Made by a program: the position numbers and the translations under genes
Notes under the pieces: model-generated
The model's input: the letters and a program-made list of their open reading frames with translations, nothing else
What the model was told of the DNA's origin: nothing
The model's database searches: none
Assembly (NCBI GenBank): GCA_038147755.1
Contig: JAYQTS010000003.1
Span: 355,122 to 419,121 of the forward strand
Direction of reading: 5' to 3'
DNA from: UBA5951 sp012269555
GTDB taxonomy: Bacteria > Pseudomonadota > Alphaproteobacteria > Puniceispirillales > Puniceispirillaceae
DNA: 64,000 bases
Shown: piece by piece, positions 9,980 to 21,103 of the stretch
Position numbering within the stretch: position 1 is the stretch's first letter
Layout of the letters: the number at the start of each line of letters is the position of its first letter

Positions 9980-11504
9980 TGAAAACCATTAGATTAATTC
10001 TAGGAGACCAATTAAATTTTGGGATCTCTTCTTTATCAGACATTAATCCTAACAAGGATTTAATTTTAATGGCTGAACTTAATGAAGAGGCAACTTACGT
10101 AAAACATCATAAAAAGAAAATTGCATTTATCTTTTCTGCAATGCGCCATTTTGCCGAACAATGTAGAAAAAAAGGATGGAATGTCTGCTACATAAAATAT
10201 GATAGCCCTGATAATAAAAGTAGCTTTGTAAAACAAATACAATATGCTATCAGTAATTTTTCATGTGATAAATTATGTATGACTGAGGCTGGAGAATATA
10301 GGTTACGTCAGGAATTTGAGCAACTACATAAAAAAATTCTAATTCCATTCGAGATACGAAAGGATACAAGATTTTTTGCAACAGAAGAAACATTCAAAGA
10401 ATGGGCTAATGGTAAAAAACAATTACGAATGGAATATTTTTACCGTGAATTAAGGCGTGAATACAAAATTCTTATGAATGAAGATGGGACCCCTGTTGGA
10501 GGAAAATGGAATTATGATGCAGAAAACCGTGTATCACCTGACCCCACTAAAAACATACCTAGTTTTACCCAAATTGAGCCTGACTCAGTAACAAAGGATG
10601 TCATCGAATTAGTGAATAAATCATTTTCTGATCATTTTGGTAGTGTAGAAACATTTCACTATGCTGTTACCCGAGAAGAGGCATTAATTATTCTTGAGAA
10701 ATTTATTAATGAACGTTTGCAGGATTTTGGCCCTTTTCAAGATGCCATGCTAACTGATGAGCCTTGGATGTATCACTCGCACATCGGGTTATATTTAAAT
10801 ATAGGCTTATTAAACCCAAAAGAGGTTGTTTCACTTGCAGAGCAGGCATTTTTTGAAAAGAATCTTCCTTTGAATTCAGTTGAAGGTTTTATCCGACAAA
10901 TATTAGGATGGCGAGAATATGTACGTGGTTTATATTGGTACAAGATGCCTGAATATTCGCAAATGAATTATTTAGATCTTAACAGAACTCTTCCTGAATT
11001 TTACTGGAGTGCGGATACCAAATTATTCTGTTTATCTCAATCAGTTGCTCAAACATTTGAACATGCTTATGCGCATCATATACAGCGGTTAATGGTATTA
11101 GGAAACTATGCTCTGCTTACCGGCGTGTCCCCAAATGAATTGAATTACTGGTTTTTGAGTGTTTACGCTGATGCTTACGAATGGGTTGAACTTCCTAATG
11201 TTAGCGGAATGGTGTTATTTGCTGATGGTGGTATTTTAGCAAGCAAACCATACGTTTCTGGTGGCGCTTATATAGATAGAATGTCAAATTATTGTAGCTC
11301 TTGCCAATTTAATGTAAAGAAAAGAACAGGTGAAGATGCATGTCCTTTTAATTATTTATACTGGAATTTTTAATTACACATGAGGATAGATTTAAGAAGA
11401 ATCCTCGGATGAGCATGATGTATCGGACCTTATCAAAAATGACAGATGAAAATAAAAAGCAAATTAAGAAGGATGCACAGATTTGGCTAAATTCTGAATG
11501 TTAA
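9979..11504 (+). CDS. Fe-S bacterial cryptochrome / (6-4)-type photolyase (FeS-BCP, CryB/PhrB group; frameshift near the end)
   Basis: Photolyase-family flavoprotein of the group that binds a [4Fe-4S] cluster and includes (6-4) photolyases and CryB-type photoreceptors. The start LILGDQLNFGIS and the FAD region GFIRQILGWREYVRGLYWY are characteristic. Four cysteines lie at 351, 439, 442 and 455 (LFCLSQ, YCSSC, ACPFNYLYW), the same spacing as the known cluster ligands of the family. The apparent stop at 11373 comes from a missing T in a T-run; the next frame continues THEDRFKKNPRMSMMYRTLSKM to a stop at 11504, the conserved C-terminus. Repaired length is about 508 residues. Whether it repairs (6-4) lesions or signals cannot be told from sequence. 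Confidence 0.9.
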
Positions 11505-11539
11505 TTCTTGATATTTAAAAAAATACACAAAACAAATAT

Positions 11540-12193
11540 TTAAAATACTATATCTTGGCCAGTTTTTTTCCATATTGGCATTTTTTTCATAGTCTGCATA
11601 AATAGTTTAGATTCCAAAAATTCAGATAACCTTTTATGCAGATTAGGAAGGTTACAGCTATCAAACCATTCAGGGTCTGCAATTCTAAACTGACGAACAA
11701 AAGGTAGCGAGATATAGTCGAAAATACCTATATCACTTCCTGACAAGTGCGCTGACTTTGAAAGCTTATTTTCAAGTTTTTCTATCCATAACATGGCCAA
11801 GTTTCGATGCATAATCTTATCTTGTGGCTCATAACGAGAAGAATATTTATACCTATCTAAATGGTTCTTAAATTCATTATCCAAACTATTCAAGAAATGT
11901 TGGCTTGCATCCTTATCCTCCAACCATGCCTCCTTCATATTATAAGGATCATTGCAAGATAATGCCCATAAAATAATATCCATTGATTGCTCGATAACCT
12001 GATTTGGTAATACAAGAACAGGCACGGTAGCTTTAGGAGAAATAGCAAACAAACAATCTGGCTTATCGCGCAACTCAACCTCACGCAAAAGCACATTAAT
12101 ATTACATTTTTTTATAATAAGACGCGCTCGCATTGCAAAGGGACATCGTCTAAAAGAATATAAAATAGGTTTTTTTTGTTCCAATTTACTCAT
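11540..12193 (-). CDS. Glutathione S-transferase family protein
   Basis: Thioredoxin-fold N-terminal domain with YSFRRCPFAMRARL, a CPF/A motif like those of glutaredoxin-2-type and omega-like GSTs, then KATVPVLVLP (the cis-Pro turn) and an EQSMDI segment that binds the glutathione gamma-glutamyl group. An all-helical C-terminal domain follows (217 residues in all). The Cys suggests thiol transfer or deglutathionylation rather than classical conjugation, but the substrate is unknown. It overlaps the upstream HugZ-like gene by eight bases, so they form one short operon on this strand. Confidence 0.85.
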   Translation of the reverse strand: MSKLEQKKPILYSFRRCPFAMRARLIIKKCNINVLLREVELRDKPDCLFAISPKATVPVLVLPNQVIEQSMDIILWALSCNDPYNMKEAWLEDKDASQHFLNSLDNEFKNHLDRYKYSSRYEPQDKIMHRNLAMLWIEKLENKLSKSAHLSGSDIGIFDYISLPFVRQFRIADPEWFDSCNLPNLHKRLSEFLESKLFMQTMKKMPIWKKTGQDIVF

Positions 12194-12695
12194 TTGATAA
12201 CGGTTTTTCAGAGAGTTTTAAATCAACTCCCGATACATCATAAGCTGACCCAAATCCCGTAACAAGTACGCCAACCAAGGGTTTTATCGCAAACAAGTGA
12301 AAGTCTGAAAACTCTCTAATTACATCCATTACATTGCCATGACGTTCCGCAATTTTTTTACATATAATTTCGAATTCCCTTTTATCTCTGTGTATCTCCA
12401 TTGTTTCTGCTGTAAACTTAAGGCGAATGCGGGCCCAAATATTTTGCGCGAATACCTCATCTTCAACCACACTATATAAAACTGGATTTTTACTTAGAAT
12501 TGATCGAACATGTCCACCAAGTTCGCTCACGTAAATATAAAATATACCCTTTTCTCTTATAAAGGGCGCCACACCCCAATCAATTGCTGATTTAGAGTTA
12601 CCAGTAGAAATATGAAGTGTTTTTGCTTGTTCAAGCAGTTTATCCCTCTTGGAAACTGCCAAATGATATGCTTTTTCTTGTTTTTCTAGAGCCAA
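12186..12695 (-). CDS. HugZ-like pyridoxamine 5'-phosphate oxidase-fold protein
   Basis: Split-barrel FMN/haem-binding fold protein, 169 residues. The core strands VAPFIREKGIFYIYVSELGG and VEDEVFAQNIWARIRL match the PNPOx-like fold; the C-terminal part FSDFHLFAIKPLVGVLVTGFG resembles the end of HugZ/HutZ proteins, which take part in haem-iron use. No haem transport genes are nearby, so a role in haem handling is inference from family alone. It overlaps the GST-family gene downstream, and a divergent gap of about 110 bases separates it from the FrnE-like gene. Confidence 0.7.
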   Translation of the reverse strand: MALEKQEKAYHLAVSKRDKLLEQAKTLHISTGNSKSAIDWGVAPFIREKGIFYIYVSELGGHVRSILSKNPVLYSVVEDEVFAQNIWARIRLKFTAETMEIHRDKREFEIICKKIAERHGNVMDVIREFSDFHLFAIKPLVGVLVTGFGSAYDVSGVDLKLSEKPLSNE

Positions 12696-12808
12696 ATCTC
12701 AAATACCTTCATAAATACAAATAGGCTTAGTCATTAAAAATGTATAATTGTTTTAGCATAAAAACTAACATAGTCTAAAGAGTATATAATATAACTGCGG
12801 GAAACTTT

Positions 12809-13433
12809 ATGAAACGCAAAAAACTTAGAATTGAAATTTTCGCTGATATAATTTGTCCATGGTGTTATATTGGAAAAAAGCGCTTAGAAAAAGCACTTCA
12901 AGATCGTCCACAAATTGAGGTCGAATTAACATGGAGAGGATTTTTATTAAATCCTTCAATACCTCAATCTGGAATTGATAGAAAGCAATACCTCTTATCA
13001 AAATTTGGACATGCCGCCTCCTCTGTATATAGCAGAATAGAGCAAGCTGGGAAACAGACTGGCATTAATTTTAATTTTGATGCTATCAAAAGAACACCAG
13101 ATTCTCGTTCTATTCATGAGCTTATAATTGCAACCGATTTTAACGGCTACCAACTTAGCGAATTATTTTATAAAGCTTATTTTATTGAAGGGAAAGACAT
13201 TAGTGACAAAAACATACAAAATGATATCCTTAGAAAATTTGACGCTAAATTGTACCCCACACAAGAAAAAATTATGGGATGCTAAAGAAACACTCAAATC
13301 TGATTTAATTGAAGCAAAGGAAATAGGAATTGATGGCGTTCCATTTTTTATTTTTAACAGTCAATTATCTCTTGCTGGCGCTCACCCTGAGCATATATTA
13401 CTTACAACGATAGATGCTGCATTATCAGGCTAA
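12809..13433 (+). CDS. DsbA-family thiol oxidoreductase, FrnE-like (frameshifted)
   Basis: Cytoplasmic DsbA-fold protein of the FrnE/2-hydroxychromene-2-carboxylate isomerase group. FADIICPWCYIGKKRLEKAL gives the CPWC active site at residues 17-20. The helical insert follows, then, after a shift near 13250-13280, EAKEIGIDGVPFFIF with the cis-Pro turn and LAGAHPEHIL, the family C-terminus. No signal peptide is seen. Its 3' end overlaps the end of convergent mfd by three bases. With HugZ-like and GST genes beside it, the local theme is redox stress, which is inference. Confidence 0.85.
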
Positions 13434-16400
13434 TCCAATAACTCTTTTATCTCTAATAATTTTGCTTTTAAATGATATGCACGCTTTGAAATATTAGATA
13501 GATCTAGTTTGATTACTAACTTATGATCCGGCCGTAATTGAATATTATTTTTTTCTAATCCTATCCAAGTTATGAGTCTCTCCGGTTTAGGAAATTGGTT
13601 ATTCCGGAATTGAATCGAAAACCCTTTATTTCCAGCATCAATTTTTTCTATGTTAATGAATTTAGATATTTGTTTAAGTTCAACAATTTGCAATAGGTTT
13701 TTAACCTTTTGTGGTATTGGACCAAATCTATCGATTAGTTCCACTTTAATATCTTGAAGAGTTTCTTGGTCATATATGGATGCTATTTTTCGATATAATG
13801 ACAATCTAACTGTTAAGTCTTCAATATAACTCTCAGGTATCAAGACATCTGTTCCAATACTTATTAAAGGGGACCAACTTTCTTCCTGTAGTTCTTCCAA
13901 CGCATTCAAATTGTCAGAGCTCGATTTCGATAATGCAACAGCCTGTCTAAGCATATCTTGATATAATTCAATGCCTACCTCTTTAACATGTCCTGACTGC
14001 TCATCACCAAGGAGATTTCCAGCACCTCGTATATCCATATCATAGGAAGCCAATGAAAATCCTGCGCCAAGTTTATCGAGTGTTTGCATAACTTCTAATC
14101 TACGTTTTGCCTGATTGGTAAGTTTAATTGTTGGGTCTGTAGTTAAATAGGCGTAGGCTCTTTGTTTCCCTCGCCCTACTCTTCCGCGTAATTGATATAA
14201 TTGTGAAAGTCCAAACATATCAGCTCTGTGAATAATCATTGTATTAGCCGTCGATATATCTATTCCAGACTCCACTATGTGGGTTGACAATAAAATATCA
14301 GCCTTTGAATCTGCAAAGTCGGTCATCACTTTATCTAATTCAAGTGGATTCATTTTTCCATGCGCTGATAAAATAGAGGCTTCAGGCACCAGATTTGTAA
14401 TCCGATCATAAAGTTTTTGCATATCCTTAATTCGAGCGCATACAAAAAAAACCTGACCACCTCTAGCTTTCTCCCGCATTATTGCTTCCCTAAGAATAAT
14501 GGAATCCCATGGGCCAACAAACGTTCTTATAGCAAGTCTATCTACTGGTGGTGTGGCGATTAAAGACATTTCTCTTACACCAGATAACGCCATTTGTAAT
14601 GTGCGAGGGATGGGAGTTGCAGAAAGCGCCAGAACATGGATATTGCCTCGCATTTTTTTAAGTTGCTCTTTTTGCGCAACACCAAAATGCTGTTCTTCAT
14701 CTATAATAAGAAGACCCAGATTATTAAAACTCATTGTTTTTGATAACAATGAATGAGTTCCTATAATCAATTGGCAAGTGCCATCAGCTACATTTTCTTT
14801 TATCTCTGCAGCTTTTTTCCTGGAGTCATTCTTGAAAGTACGTCTATTTGGATAGGAAACTCCTTAAAACGCTCTCTAAATAATTTATCATGCTGCCTTG
14901 CTAACAGTGTGGTAGGTGTAATAATTGCTACCTGATAGCCACACATACAGGCGATAAATGCTGCCCTTAAAGCTACTTCAGTCTTGCCGAATCCAACATC
15001 TCCGCAAATTAGCCTATCAGTAGGCTTTCCTGAAGCAAGGTCATCAATTACATCATTAATAGCATCAAGTTGATCATCCGTTTCTGCAAATTGGAAACGA
15101 GCACAAAATTCATCAAATATACCAGCAGGTGCTTCCAATTTCTCTGCTTTACTAATTTGTCTTTTTGCAGCAATCTTAATCAATTCATCAGCCATTTCCT
15201 TGATTCTGCCTTTAATTCTAGCTTTTTTTGCTTGCCACGCAGCACCCCCCAACCTGTCAAGAGCAGCATCACTTGCCTGTTGTCCATATTTTGAGAGTAA
15301 GTCAATATTTTCAACTGGTATGTATAATCTGTCCCCCCCTGCATAAATTAAGCGCAAACAATCATGTTCTCCTCCTCCACTTTCCACGGTCTCAAGCCCA
15401 TCATATCGACCAATCCCATGTTCTATATGAACAACCAAGTCATCTGTCTGTAAGGAAGAAACTTCACGTAAAAATTCATCAGAGCGCTTTCTTCTGCCTG
15501 CGGGTCTATTTTGACGGCTTCCAAATATATCCTGTTCCGTCAATACCCAGATTTTAGGTAACATAAATCCATTTGAAATTGGCCATACAGCAGAATAAAC
15601 CTGTCCTACAACTGGAACAACACCTGCACCCATTGGGATAATTGAAATCGACAAATTTGAGGATATAAGTTCTATCATTTTAGCGACAGCCCCTTTAGTT
15701 GCAGCAACCAAAATTACATACCGATTTTTAATTTCCTTCTTTATCATTTGCGCTGCTGATTGGGAGGGGCTAAAATAGTTGTCTTGTGTAGCACTAAATA
15801 CAGGACTTATTTCTCCACTTAACGTAAAATTATTATCATTTTCACTTATTTTTTCAGGTGAGGAAAAAGGTGATAATATTATAGAGGATTTTTTTTCAAA
15901 GAGGGCTTTAAGTTCTTTTTGAGTAAGATACATTTGTTCTGGTGGAACAGGCCTATATTCAATTGAATCTTTGTCCATTGCTGAAAGCCTAGATTGATAA
16001 AAATCTTCAATTAAATCGCACCTATTCAATGCATTAATTTCAAAATCATAAGGTGCAACTATAACTCCATCTGGGATCCATTCTGTTATTACTTTAAGTT
16101 CGGAATGGAGCAAACTCATCCAATGCTCTATCCCTACAGGCGCTTTTCCAGCTGATACTTCTTCATATATTTGGTCTCTCGCAGCATGGGCGCCGAATAA
16201 TTTAATATATTTTTTTCTAAAATTTGTTATACATTCATGTGAGAGACGGTATTCTGCAACAGGATTTAACTGAATCTGTTCAACCTCACTCAAACCTAAT
16301 TGTGATGATTGGTCAAAATAACGTATTTTCTCAATCTCTTCCCCAAAAAAATCTAGCCTATAGGGGTAAAATGAAGGATTAGAAAAAATATCAACAATGT

Positions 16401-16869
16401 CCCCTCTGATTGCGTATTCACCATATTCTCGAACGGTGTTTGTTCTATTAAATCCGGAATCTTCTAAAAAGGAAGTAATTTGACCCAAATTATATTCATG
16501 TCCTTTTTTAAGCAAAAGACTAGCATTTGAAAAGAATGATTTTGGTGGTATTTTTTGTAAAAAACTATTAATAGTCAACAAGATAACAACTTTTTTATCA
16601 CTTAAATCCCTGGATGCAAGTTTGCTAAGGGTTGAAATCCGCTCACCTGTTATATCACCATGTGGAGAAAGCCTATCATAAGGAACACAGTCCCAAGCGG
16701 GCAAACTATATACCTCTGCATTAGGTTCGAATAAAAGCAATCCGCTGGATACCTGCTTTAATTCAACATCATTACGCGACAGATAAATAATAGGTTTTCC
16801 GATTACAGAGTATTTTGCCAGGTAGTAACTTTGTGCGCCTTCGACACACCCAAAAATATTCTGCTGCAT
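13430..16869 (-). CDS. mfd: Mfd, transcription-repair coupling factor (one frameshift)
   Basis: DNA translocase that removes RNA polymerase stalled at lesions and recruits UvrA. About 1146 residues when repaired. The N-terminal UvrB-like region is followed by the polymerase-interacting domain (DDLVVHIEHGIGRYDGLETV), then the motor with Walker A GDVGFGKTEVALRA and Walker B DEEQHFG, SATPIPRTLQMAL, the second RecA domain (AHGKMNPLELDKVM, ESGIDISTANTMII, LRGRVGRGKQRAYAYL), and the C-terminal TRCF domain. A shift near 14790 splits it; the true reading is TPGKKAAEIKENVADGTCQLIIGTH. It lies immediately downstream of sdhE, an arrangement common in alphaproteobacteria. Confidence 0.95.
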
Positions 16870-16887
16870 TTGAATTTATTATTTCTA

Positions 16888-17148
16888 TTATAGTTTTGTG
16901 CTAAAATTTTTAATAAGTGAGAATACCGTTCCATTTAAATTAGCAGGAATTTGTAAATCCCCTCTAACCCATGCAAGAATATTCTGGTCTCCTTGTGCTA
17001 ATAGTGCCTCGTAATCGTCTAGTTGCTCGTCTTTCAATTTCATCAAATATCTATTCGCGAATTGTCCTAACAACAAATCAGTTTCCCGCGTGCCAGTATA
17101 GCTTGACTGATAAATTAATCTCCGTATTCGTTTCTCTCTTGTTTCCAT
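16888..17148 (-). CDS. sdhE: SdhE, FAD assembly factor for succinate dehydrogenase
   Basis: Small (86-residue) YgfY/Sdh5-family protein that helps attach FAD covalently to SdhA. The family motif R-G-x-x-E is present in the slightly altered form YTGTRETDLLLGQFA, and the later DDYEALLAQGDQNILAWVRG matches the helical bundle. It lies 18 bases from mfd on the same strand and is divergent from recG, the usual alphaproteobacterial position between the two repair helicases. Confidence 0.9.
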   Translation of the reverse strand: METREKRIRRLIYQSSYTGTRETDLLLGQFANRYLMKLKDEQLDDYEALLAQGDQNILAWVRGDLQIPANLNGTVFSLIKNFSTKL

Positions 17149-17266
17149 TATTTTAAACTTATCATCATATTAGATAAACTTCACCCTTATTATAACATAG
17201 TGCCGATTGGACATGTTACCATTTTTGTGGGATCATTATTTTAAAATTACAAATTTGAATAGGCAA

Positions 17267-19375
17267 ATGACAATACTTAAATTTTATCGACCCGAAATTT
17301 TATTTCCCTGTTTTGCACAATTAATAAGCTTATCTGGTATAGGCCCCAGAACCGCCGCTATTATGGAAAAACGAATAGGAAAATACGTTATAGATTTAGC
17401 ATTTTATTTTCCTATATCTATAATAAATCGTCGCGCATCTCCAGACATAAGTGAGGTAATTGAGGGGCAAATTGCTACTCTTTCTTTGAATATTTTATCA
17501 GTAAATATTCCACCTGGGCGCCAAACACGCCCTGCTAGAATAATAGCTGAAAATGAAACTGGGAAAATTGAAATTGTTTATTTTAGAGCAAAATCTGAAT
17601 ATTTGAAATCCCTTTATAAAGTCGGTGACCGCATTACTATTAGTGGAAAAGTTGACATTTTTAACCAAAAAAAACAAATCACACATCCAGATTATGTAGT
17701 TTCTTTTGATAAAAAAGATACAATCCCAGAAATAGAACCCATCTATCCCTTATCTGCTGGCCTTAAACAGAATATACTTAGGAAGTCATCTTTAAGTATA
17801 CTCTCAAAAATACCTCAGCTTCCAGAATGGATTGACGAAAGTCTTATAAACTCAAAAAATTGGCCAGATTTTAAAACCGCCTTGACTAAAAGTCATACAC
17901 CAGAATCTGAAGCTGATTTAGATTTGAGTAGCAAAGCACAGATCTAGACTAGCATTTGATGAATTATTTGCAAATCAACTTGCTCTTTGTCTAATAAGAA
18001 AACAACAAGCAAATACTGAGCTGATAAATCCCATCGTTGGCGATGAAAATGTTATTAATAAATTTATATCCTCGCTACCCTTTCAAATTACAACAGCACA
18101 AAAACATGTAATTGAAGAAATTTCAGAAGATCAGAAAAGTTCCTCTCGAATGCTAAGGCTACTTCAAGGTGATGTTGGTTCTGGTAAAACACTTGTAGCA
18201 CTAATTGCGCTCTTGCGTGCTATTACATCAGGAAAACAGGCAGCATTGCTAGCACCTACTGAACTATTAAGCAAACAGCATTTTCAAAATATATCTCAGC
18301 TATTGAAATGTCTTGATATTCAACCTGCTCTGCTAATTGGTAGCATGTCTCAAAAACAAAAAAGAGAAGTTCATGAAGGTCTTAAATCAGGTAAAATATT
18401 ACTTGTAATTGGGACACATGCTTTGCTTACCCAAGAAATAGAATTCATTAATTTAGGGCTAGCTGTGGTTGATGAGCAGCATCGTTTTGGAGTAAAGCAA
18501 CGTCTTGTACTTGGTGAGAAAAATGGCGGCTGCGACGTGTTAATCATGACAGCCACACCAATTCCGCGCACGTTAGCAATGACAGCCTATGGAGACCTTA
18601 AAATATCTCAACTTGATGAGAAACCAGCTGGCAGAAGAGATATAAAGACAGCTTCCCTTCAATTAGACAAGATTGATGACGTCGTAAACAGACTATCGAA
18701 AGCAATCCAAAATGGAAATCGAGCTTATTGGATATGCCCATTGGTTGAAGAAAGCGATAAAATAGATATATCAGCGGCCGAAGAAAGAAATAAGTTTTTG
18801 AAAAAAGCACTACCCGAAGCAAATCCTGTATTAGCCCATGGTAAAATGAAAGCAAACGAACGCGATGCGGCAATGCAGAAGTTTGAAACTGGTGAAAGCA
18901 AGCTATTAGTTGCTACTACGGTCGTTGAGGTAGGTGTTGATATTCCAGAGGCATCAATAATTATAATTGAACATGCGGAAAGGTTTGGATTAGCTCAGCT
19001 TCATCAATTGAGAGGACGTGTTGGGAGGAGTAATATTCAATCTTCATGTTTATTACTTTATCAGTCTCCTCTTTCTATTACTGCTAAATCACGTCTAGAT
19101 ATTATGAAAAAACAAATGATGGTTTCTTGATCGCGGATGAAGATTTACGACTTCGAGGACCTGGAGAGATATTAGGGCAAAGACAATCTGGTACACCGGA
19201 ATTCAAGCTTGCAAATCTTTCTGTTCATTCTGACTTACTTGAAATTGCTAGAAAGCAAGCTTTGTCGTTAATCAATGAGGATCCAATGCTTAAATCCAAA
19301 AGAGGCATTGCTTGCCGCAATCTGATCGGACTATTTGAACAAGACAGGGCTATTCGTTATCTATATTCTGGCTAA
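17267..19375 (+). CDS. recG: RecG, ATP-dependent DNA helicase (frameshifted)
   Basis: Branch-migration helicase that rescues stalled forks. I start it at the ATG reading MTILKFYRPEILFPCF, because family members begin just before the RPEILFP segment; an upstream in-frame ATG at 17207 is less likely. The wedge domain opens with LSGIGPRTAAIMEKRIG and contains the OB fold. After a shift near 17940 the motor reads LQGDVGSGKTLVALIALLRA, VVDEQHRFGVKQR, MTATPIPRTLAMT, LRGRVGRSNIQSSCLLLY; a second shift near 19115 leads to GFLIADEDLRLRGPGEILGQRQSG. Repaired length is about 702 residues. It is divergent from sdhE. Confidence 0.95.
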
Positions 19376-19404
19376 ATTAATAGAAAATTACTCTTACTTA
19401 TTTT

Positions 19405-20151
19405 TTATTTACTTTTATTGCTTATCTGTTTTTTCTTATTTTTCTTTTTGCTAATAGAAGGTGTCACAATACCCGCAGAAACCACCAATTTTATAGCATC
19501 CTCCACCGCCATATCCAAATATACTAATTCGTCTTTTGGACACAATAATAGGAAACCAGAGGTAGGATTTGGTGTCGTTGGCACAAATACATTTACTATT
19601 TCTTTTTCAATTTTTTCTTTAATTTCTCCTCTTGCAACCCCAGTGACAAAACCGATTACATAAGTTCCTTTCCTTGGGTATTCGAGAACAACAGCTTCTC
19701 TAAATGCGTCTGATTGACTAGCTACAACAGTCTCCAAAATTTGTTTTGAACTTCCATAAATAGTGCGCACAACTGGCATACTATTCATTACACGTTCACC
19801 TAGGTGAACAATCCATCTACCTAAAAACCCTGTCGTTAATGCACCTATAAATGTAATAAACACAAACCCAATGATTATTCCATAACCTGGAACAATTCCA
19901 AAGCCTGGAACCCAACTTGTTATAAAAACCACGAGTTCTTTTGGCAGAAGATTTACAACCTGAGTATCAATTAAATCTATTGCTATCCAGGTAATATAGG
20001 TTGTCAAGAATACAGGAGCAGAGAGTAAAATTCCTGCTAGAAACCACCTTCTTATATTTCCCAGAAATGTTTTATTATGGATCGCGTTTTCAGTTTGAAT
20101 TTCAGAAGGGCTATCTGCCATAAAATGACTCCAGTAACTATATTTTTTCAT
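19405..20151 (-). CDS. DUF502 family membrane protein
   Basis: Inner-membrane protein of unknown function with two long hydrophobic segments (about residues 34-57 and 88-113) and a soluble C-terminal domain. The conserved core GLGERVMNSMPVVRTIYGSSKQ-like segment (here LGERVMNSMPVVRTIY), VVLEYPRKGTYVIGFVTG and VFVPTTPNPTSGFLLL identifies the DUF502 family. The tail is very basic (SKKKNKKKQISNKSK). An internal ATG at 20121 (MADSPSE) may be the true start. It is convergent with recG, a neighbour it often has in alphaproteobacteria. No enzymatic role is assigned to the family. Confidence 0.85.
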   Translation of the reverse strand: MKKYSYWSHFMADSPSEIQTENAIHNKTFLGNIRRWFLAGILLSAPVFLTTYITWIAIDLIDTQVVNLLPKELVVFITSWVPGFGIVPGYGIIIGFVFITFIGALTTGFLGRWIVHLGERVMNSMPVVRTIYGSSKQILETVVASQSDAFREAVVLEYPRKGTYVIGFVTGVARGEIKEKIEKEIVNVFVPTTPNPTSGFLLLCPKDELVYLDMAVEDAIKLVVSAGIVTPSISKKKNKKKQISNKSK

Positions 20152-20239
20152 TATAAGAATTTTTACATTTAAAAAAATAGATTATTTTATCTTTTTATTT
20201 AAGCTAAAAAATATCCCTTTTAAAAATAGAGCAAAAAAA

Positions 20240-21079
20240 ATGAATGAGTATACCGATAAACCTCAAAATCTAGATAAGATAAGTAAAAATATGCACGAAC
20301 TTGTTTTGATTATGAGAAAGCTTCGTAACAAAGAAAGTGGGTGTGAATGGGACCTTAAGCAAACCTATAATACTATTGCGCCATACACCATAGAAGAAGC
20401 ATACGAAGTCGCTGAGGCTATCTATGAAAATGACATGGATAAATTGTGTGATGAGCTTGGCGATTTATTATTGCAGGTTGTATTTCATTCACAAATTGCT
20501 TACGAGCTTGGAGACTTCAAGTTAGAAGATGTAATAGCTGCCGTTTGCGATAAGATGATAAGAAGACATCCACATATTTTTGGCAATAAAAAAGAAAAAG
20601 ATATAACATCTATCAGAAAAACATGGGAAGAAATTAAACAGCAAGAGAGAGAGGAAAAGTCTCAAGGCAGTGATTTTTTAAGTATGCTTGATGGAGTCAG
20701 TAACAATCTCCCAGCCTTAATGAGAGCACTAAAATTACAACAACGCGTTGCAAAAGTTGGCTTTGACTGGCCTGATTTATACCCTGCAATAGATAAAATG
20801 TATGAGGAAATAAACGAATTAAAAGAAGAGATAGAGCAAGAGGCACCTGACCAAAGCAGAATTCAGGATGAAATAGGTGACATTTTATTCGTAGCCACTA
20901 ACATAGCTCGTCTTGCTGGATGTGAGCCTGAGACATCATTAATTCTTTCAAATAGAAAGTTTGAGAAACGATTTAGACAAATGGAAAAAGAAATCAGGAA
21001 AAATAACCAATCTATAGAAGCTCTTAATTTACATGATTTAGAAGCTCTTTGGAAAAAGGCTAAAAAAGTGGTCGGATAG
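20240..21079 (+). CDS. mazG: MazG nucleoside triphosphate pyrophosphohydrolase
   Basis: House-cleaning enzyme that hydrolyses NTPs/dNTPs to monophosphate and pyrophosphate. 279 residues with two MazG repeats. The first has the metal-binding set IEEAYEVAEAI (E52, E53, E56) and DELGDLL (E72, D75), plus the CEWDLKQTYNTIAPYTIEE entry typical of the full-length enzyme; the second has EEINELKEEIEQ and DEIGDILFVATNIARL. It is convergent with the inositol-monophosphatase-family gene, with only 24 bases between their stops. In many relatives mazG follows hfq-hflX, so this is a rearranged version of that neighbourhood. Confidence 0.95.
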   Translation: MNEYTDKPQNLDKISKNMHELVLIMRKLRNKESGCEWDLKQTYNTIAPYTIEEAYEVAEAIYENDMDKLCDELGDLLLQVVFHSQIAYELGDFKLEDVIAAVCDKMIRRHPHIFGNKKEKDITSIRKTWEEIKQQEREEKSQGSDFLSMLDGVSNNLPALMRALKLQQRVAKVGFDWPDLYPAIDKMYEEINELKEEIEQEAPDQSRIQDEIGDILFVATNIARLAGCEPETSLILSNRKFEKRFRQMEKEIRKNNQSIEALNLHDLEALWKKAKKVVG

Positions 21080-21103
21080 AAAGATTAAACCCAAAAAGTA
21101 TAT

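Noticed and set aside
9750..10055. A 101-codon minus-strand frame across the phrB/FeS-BCP junction
   Set aside because: It overlaps two well-supported genes on the other strand and has no recognisable features.
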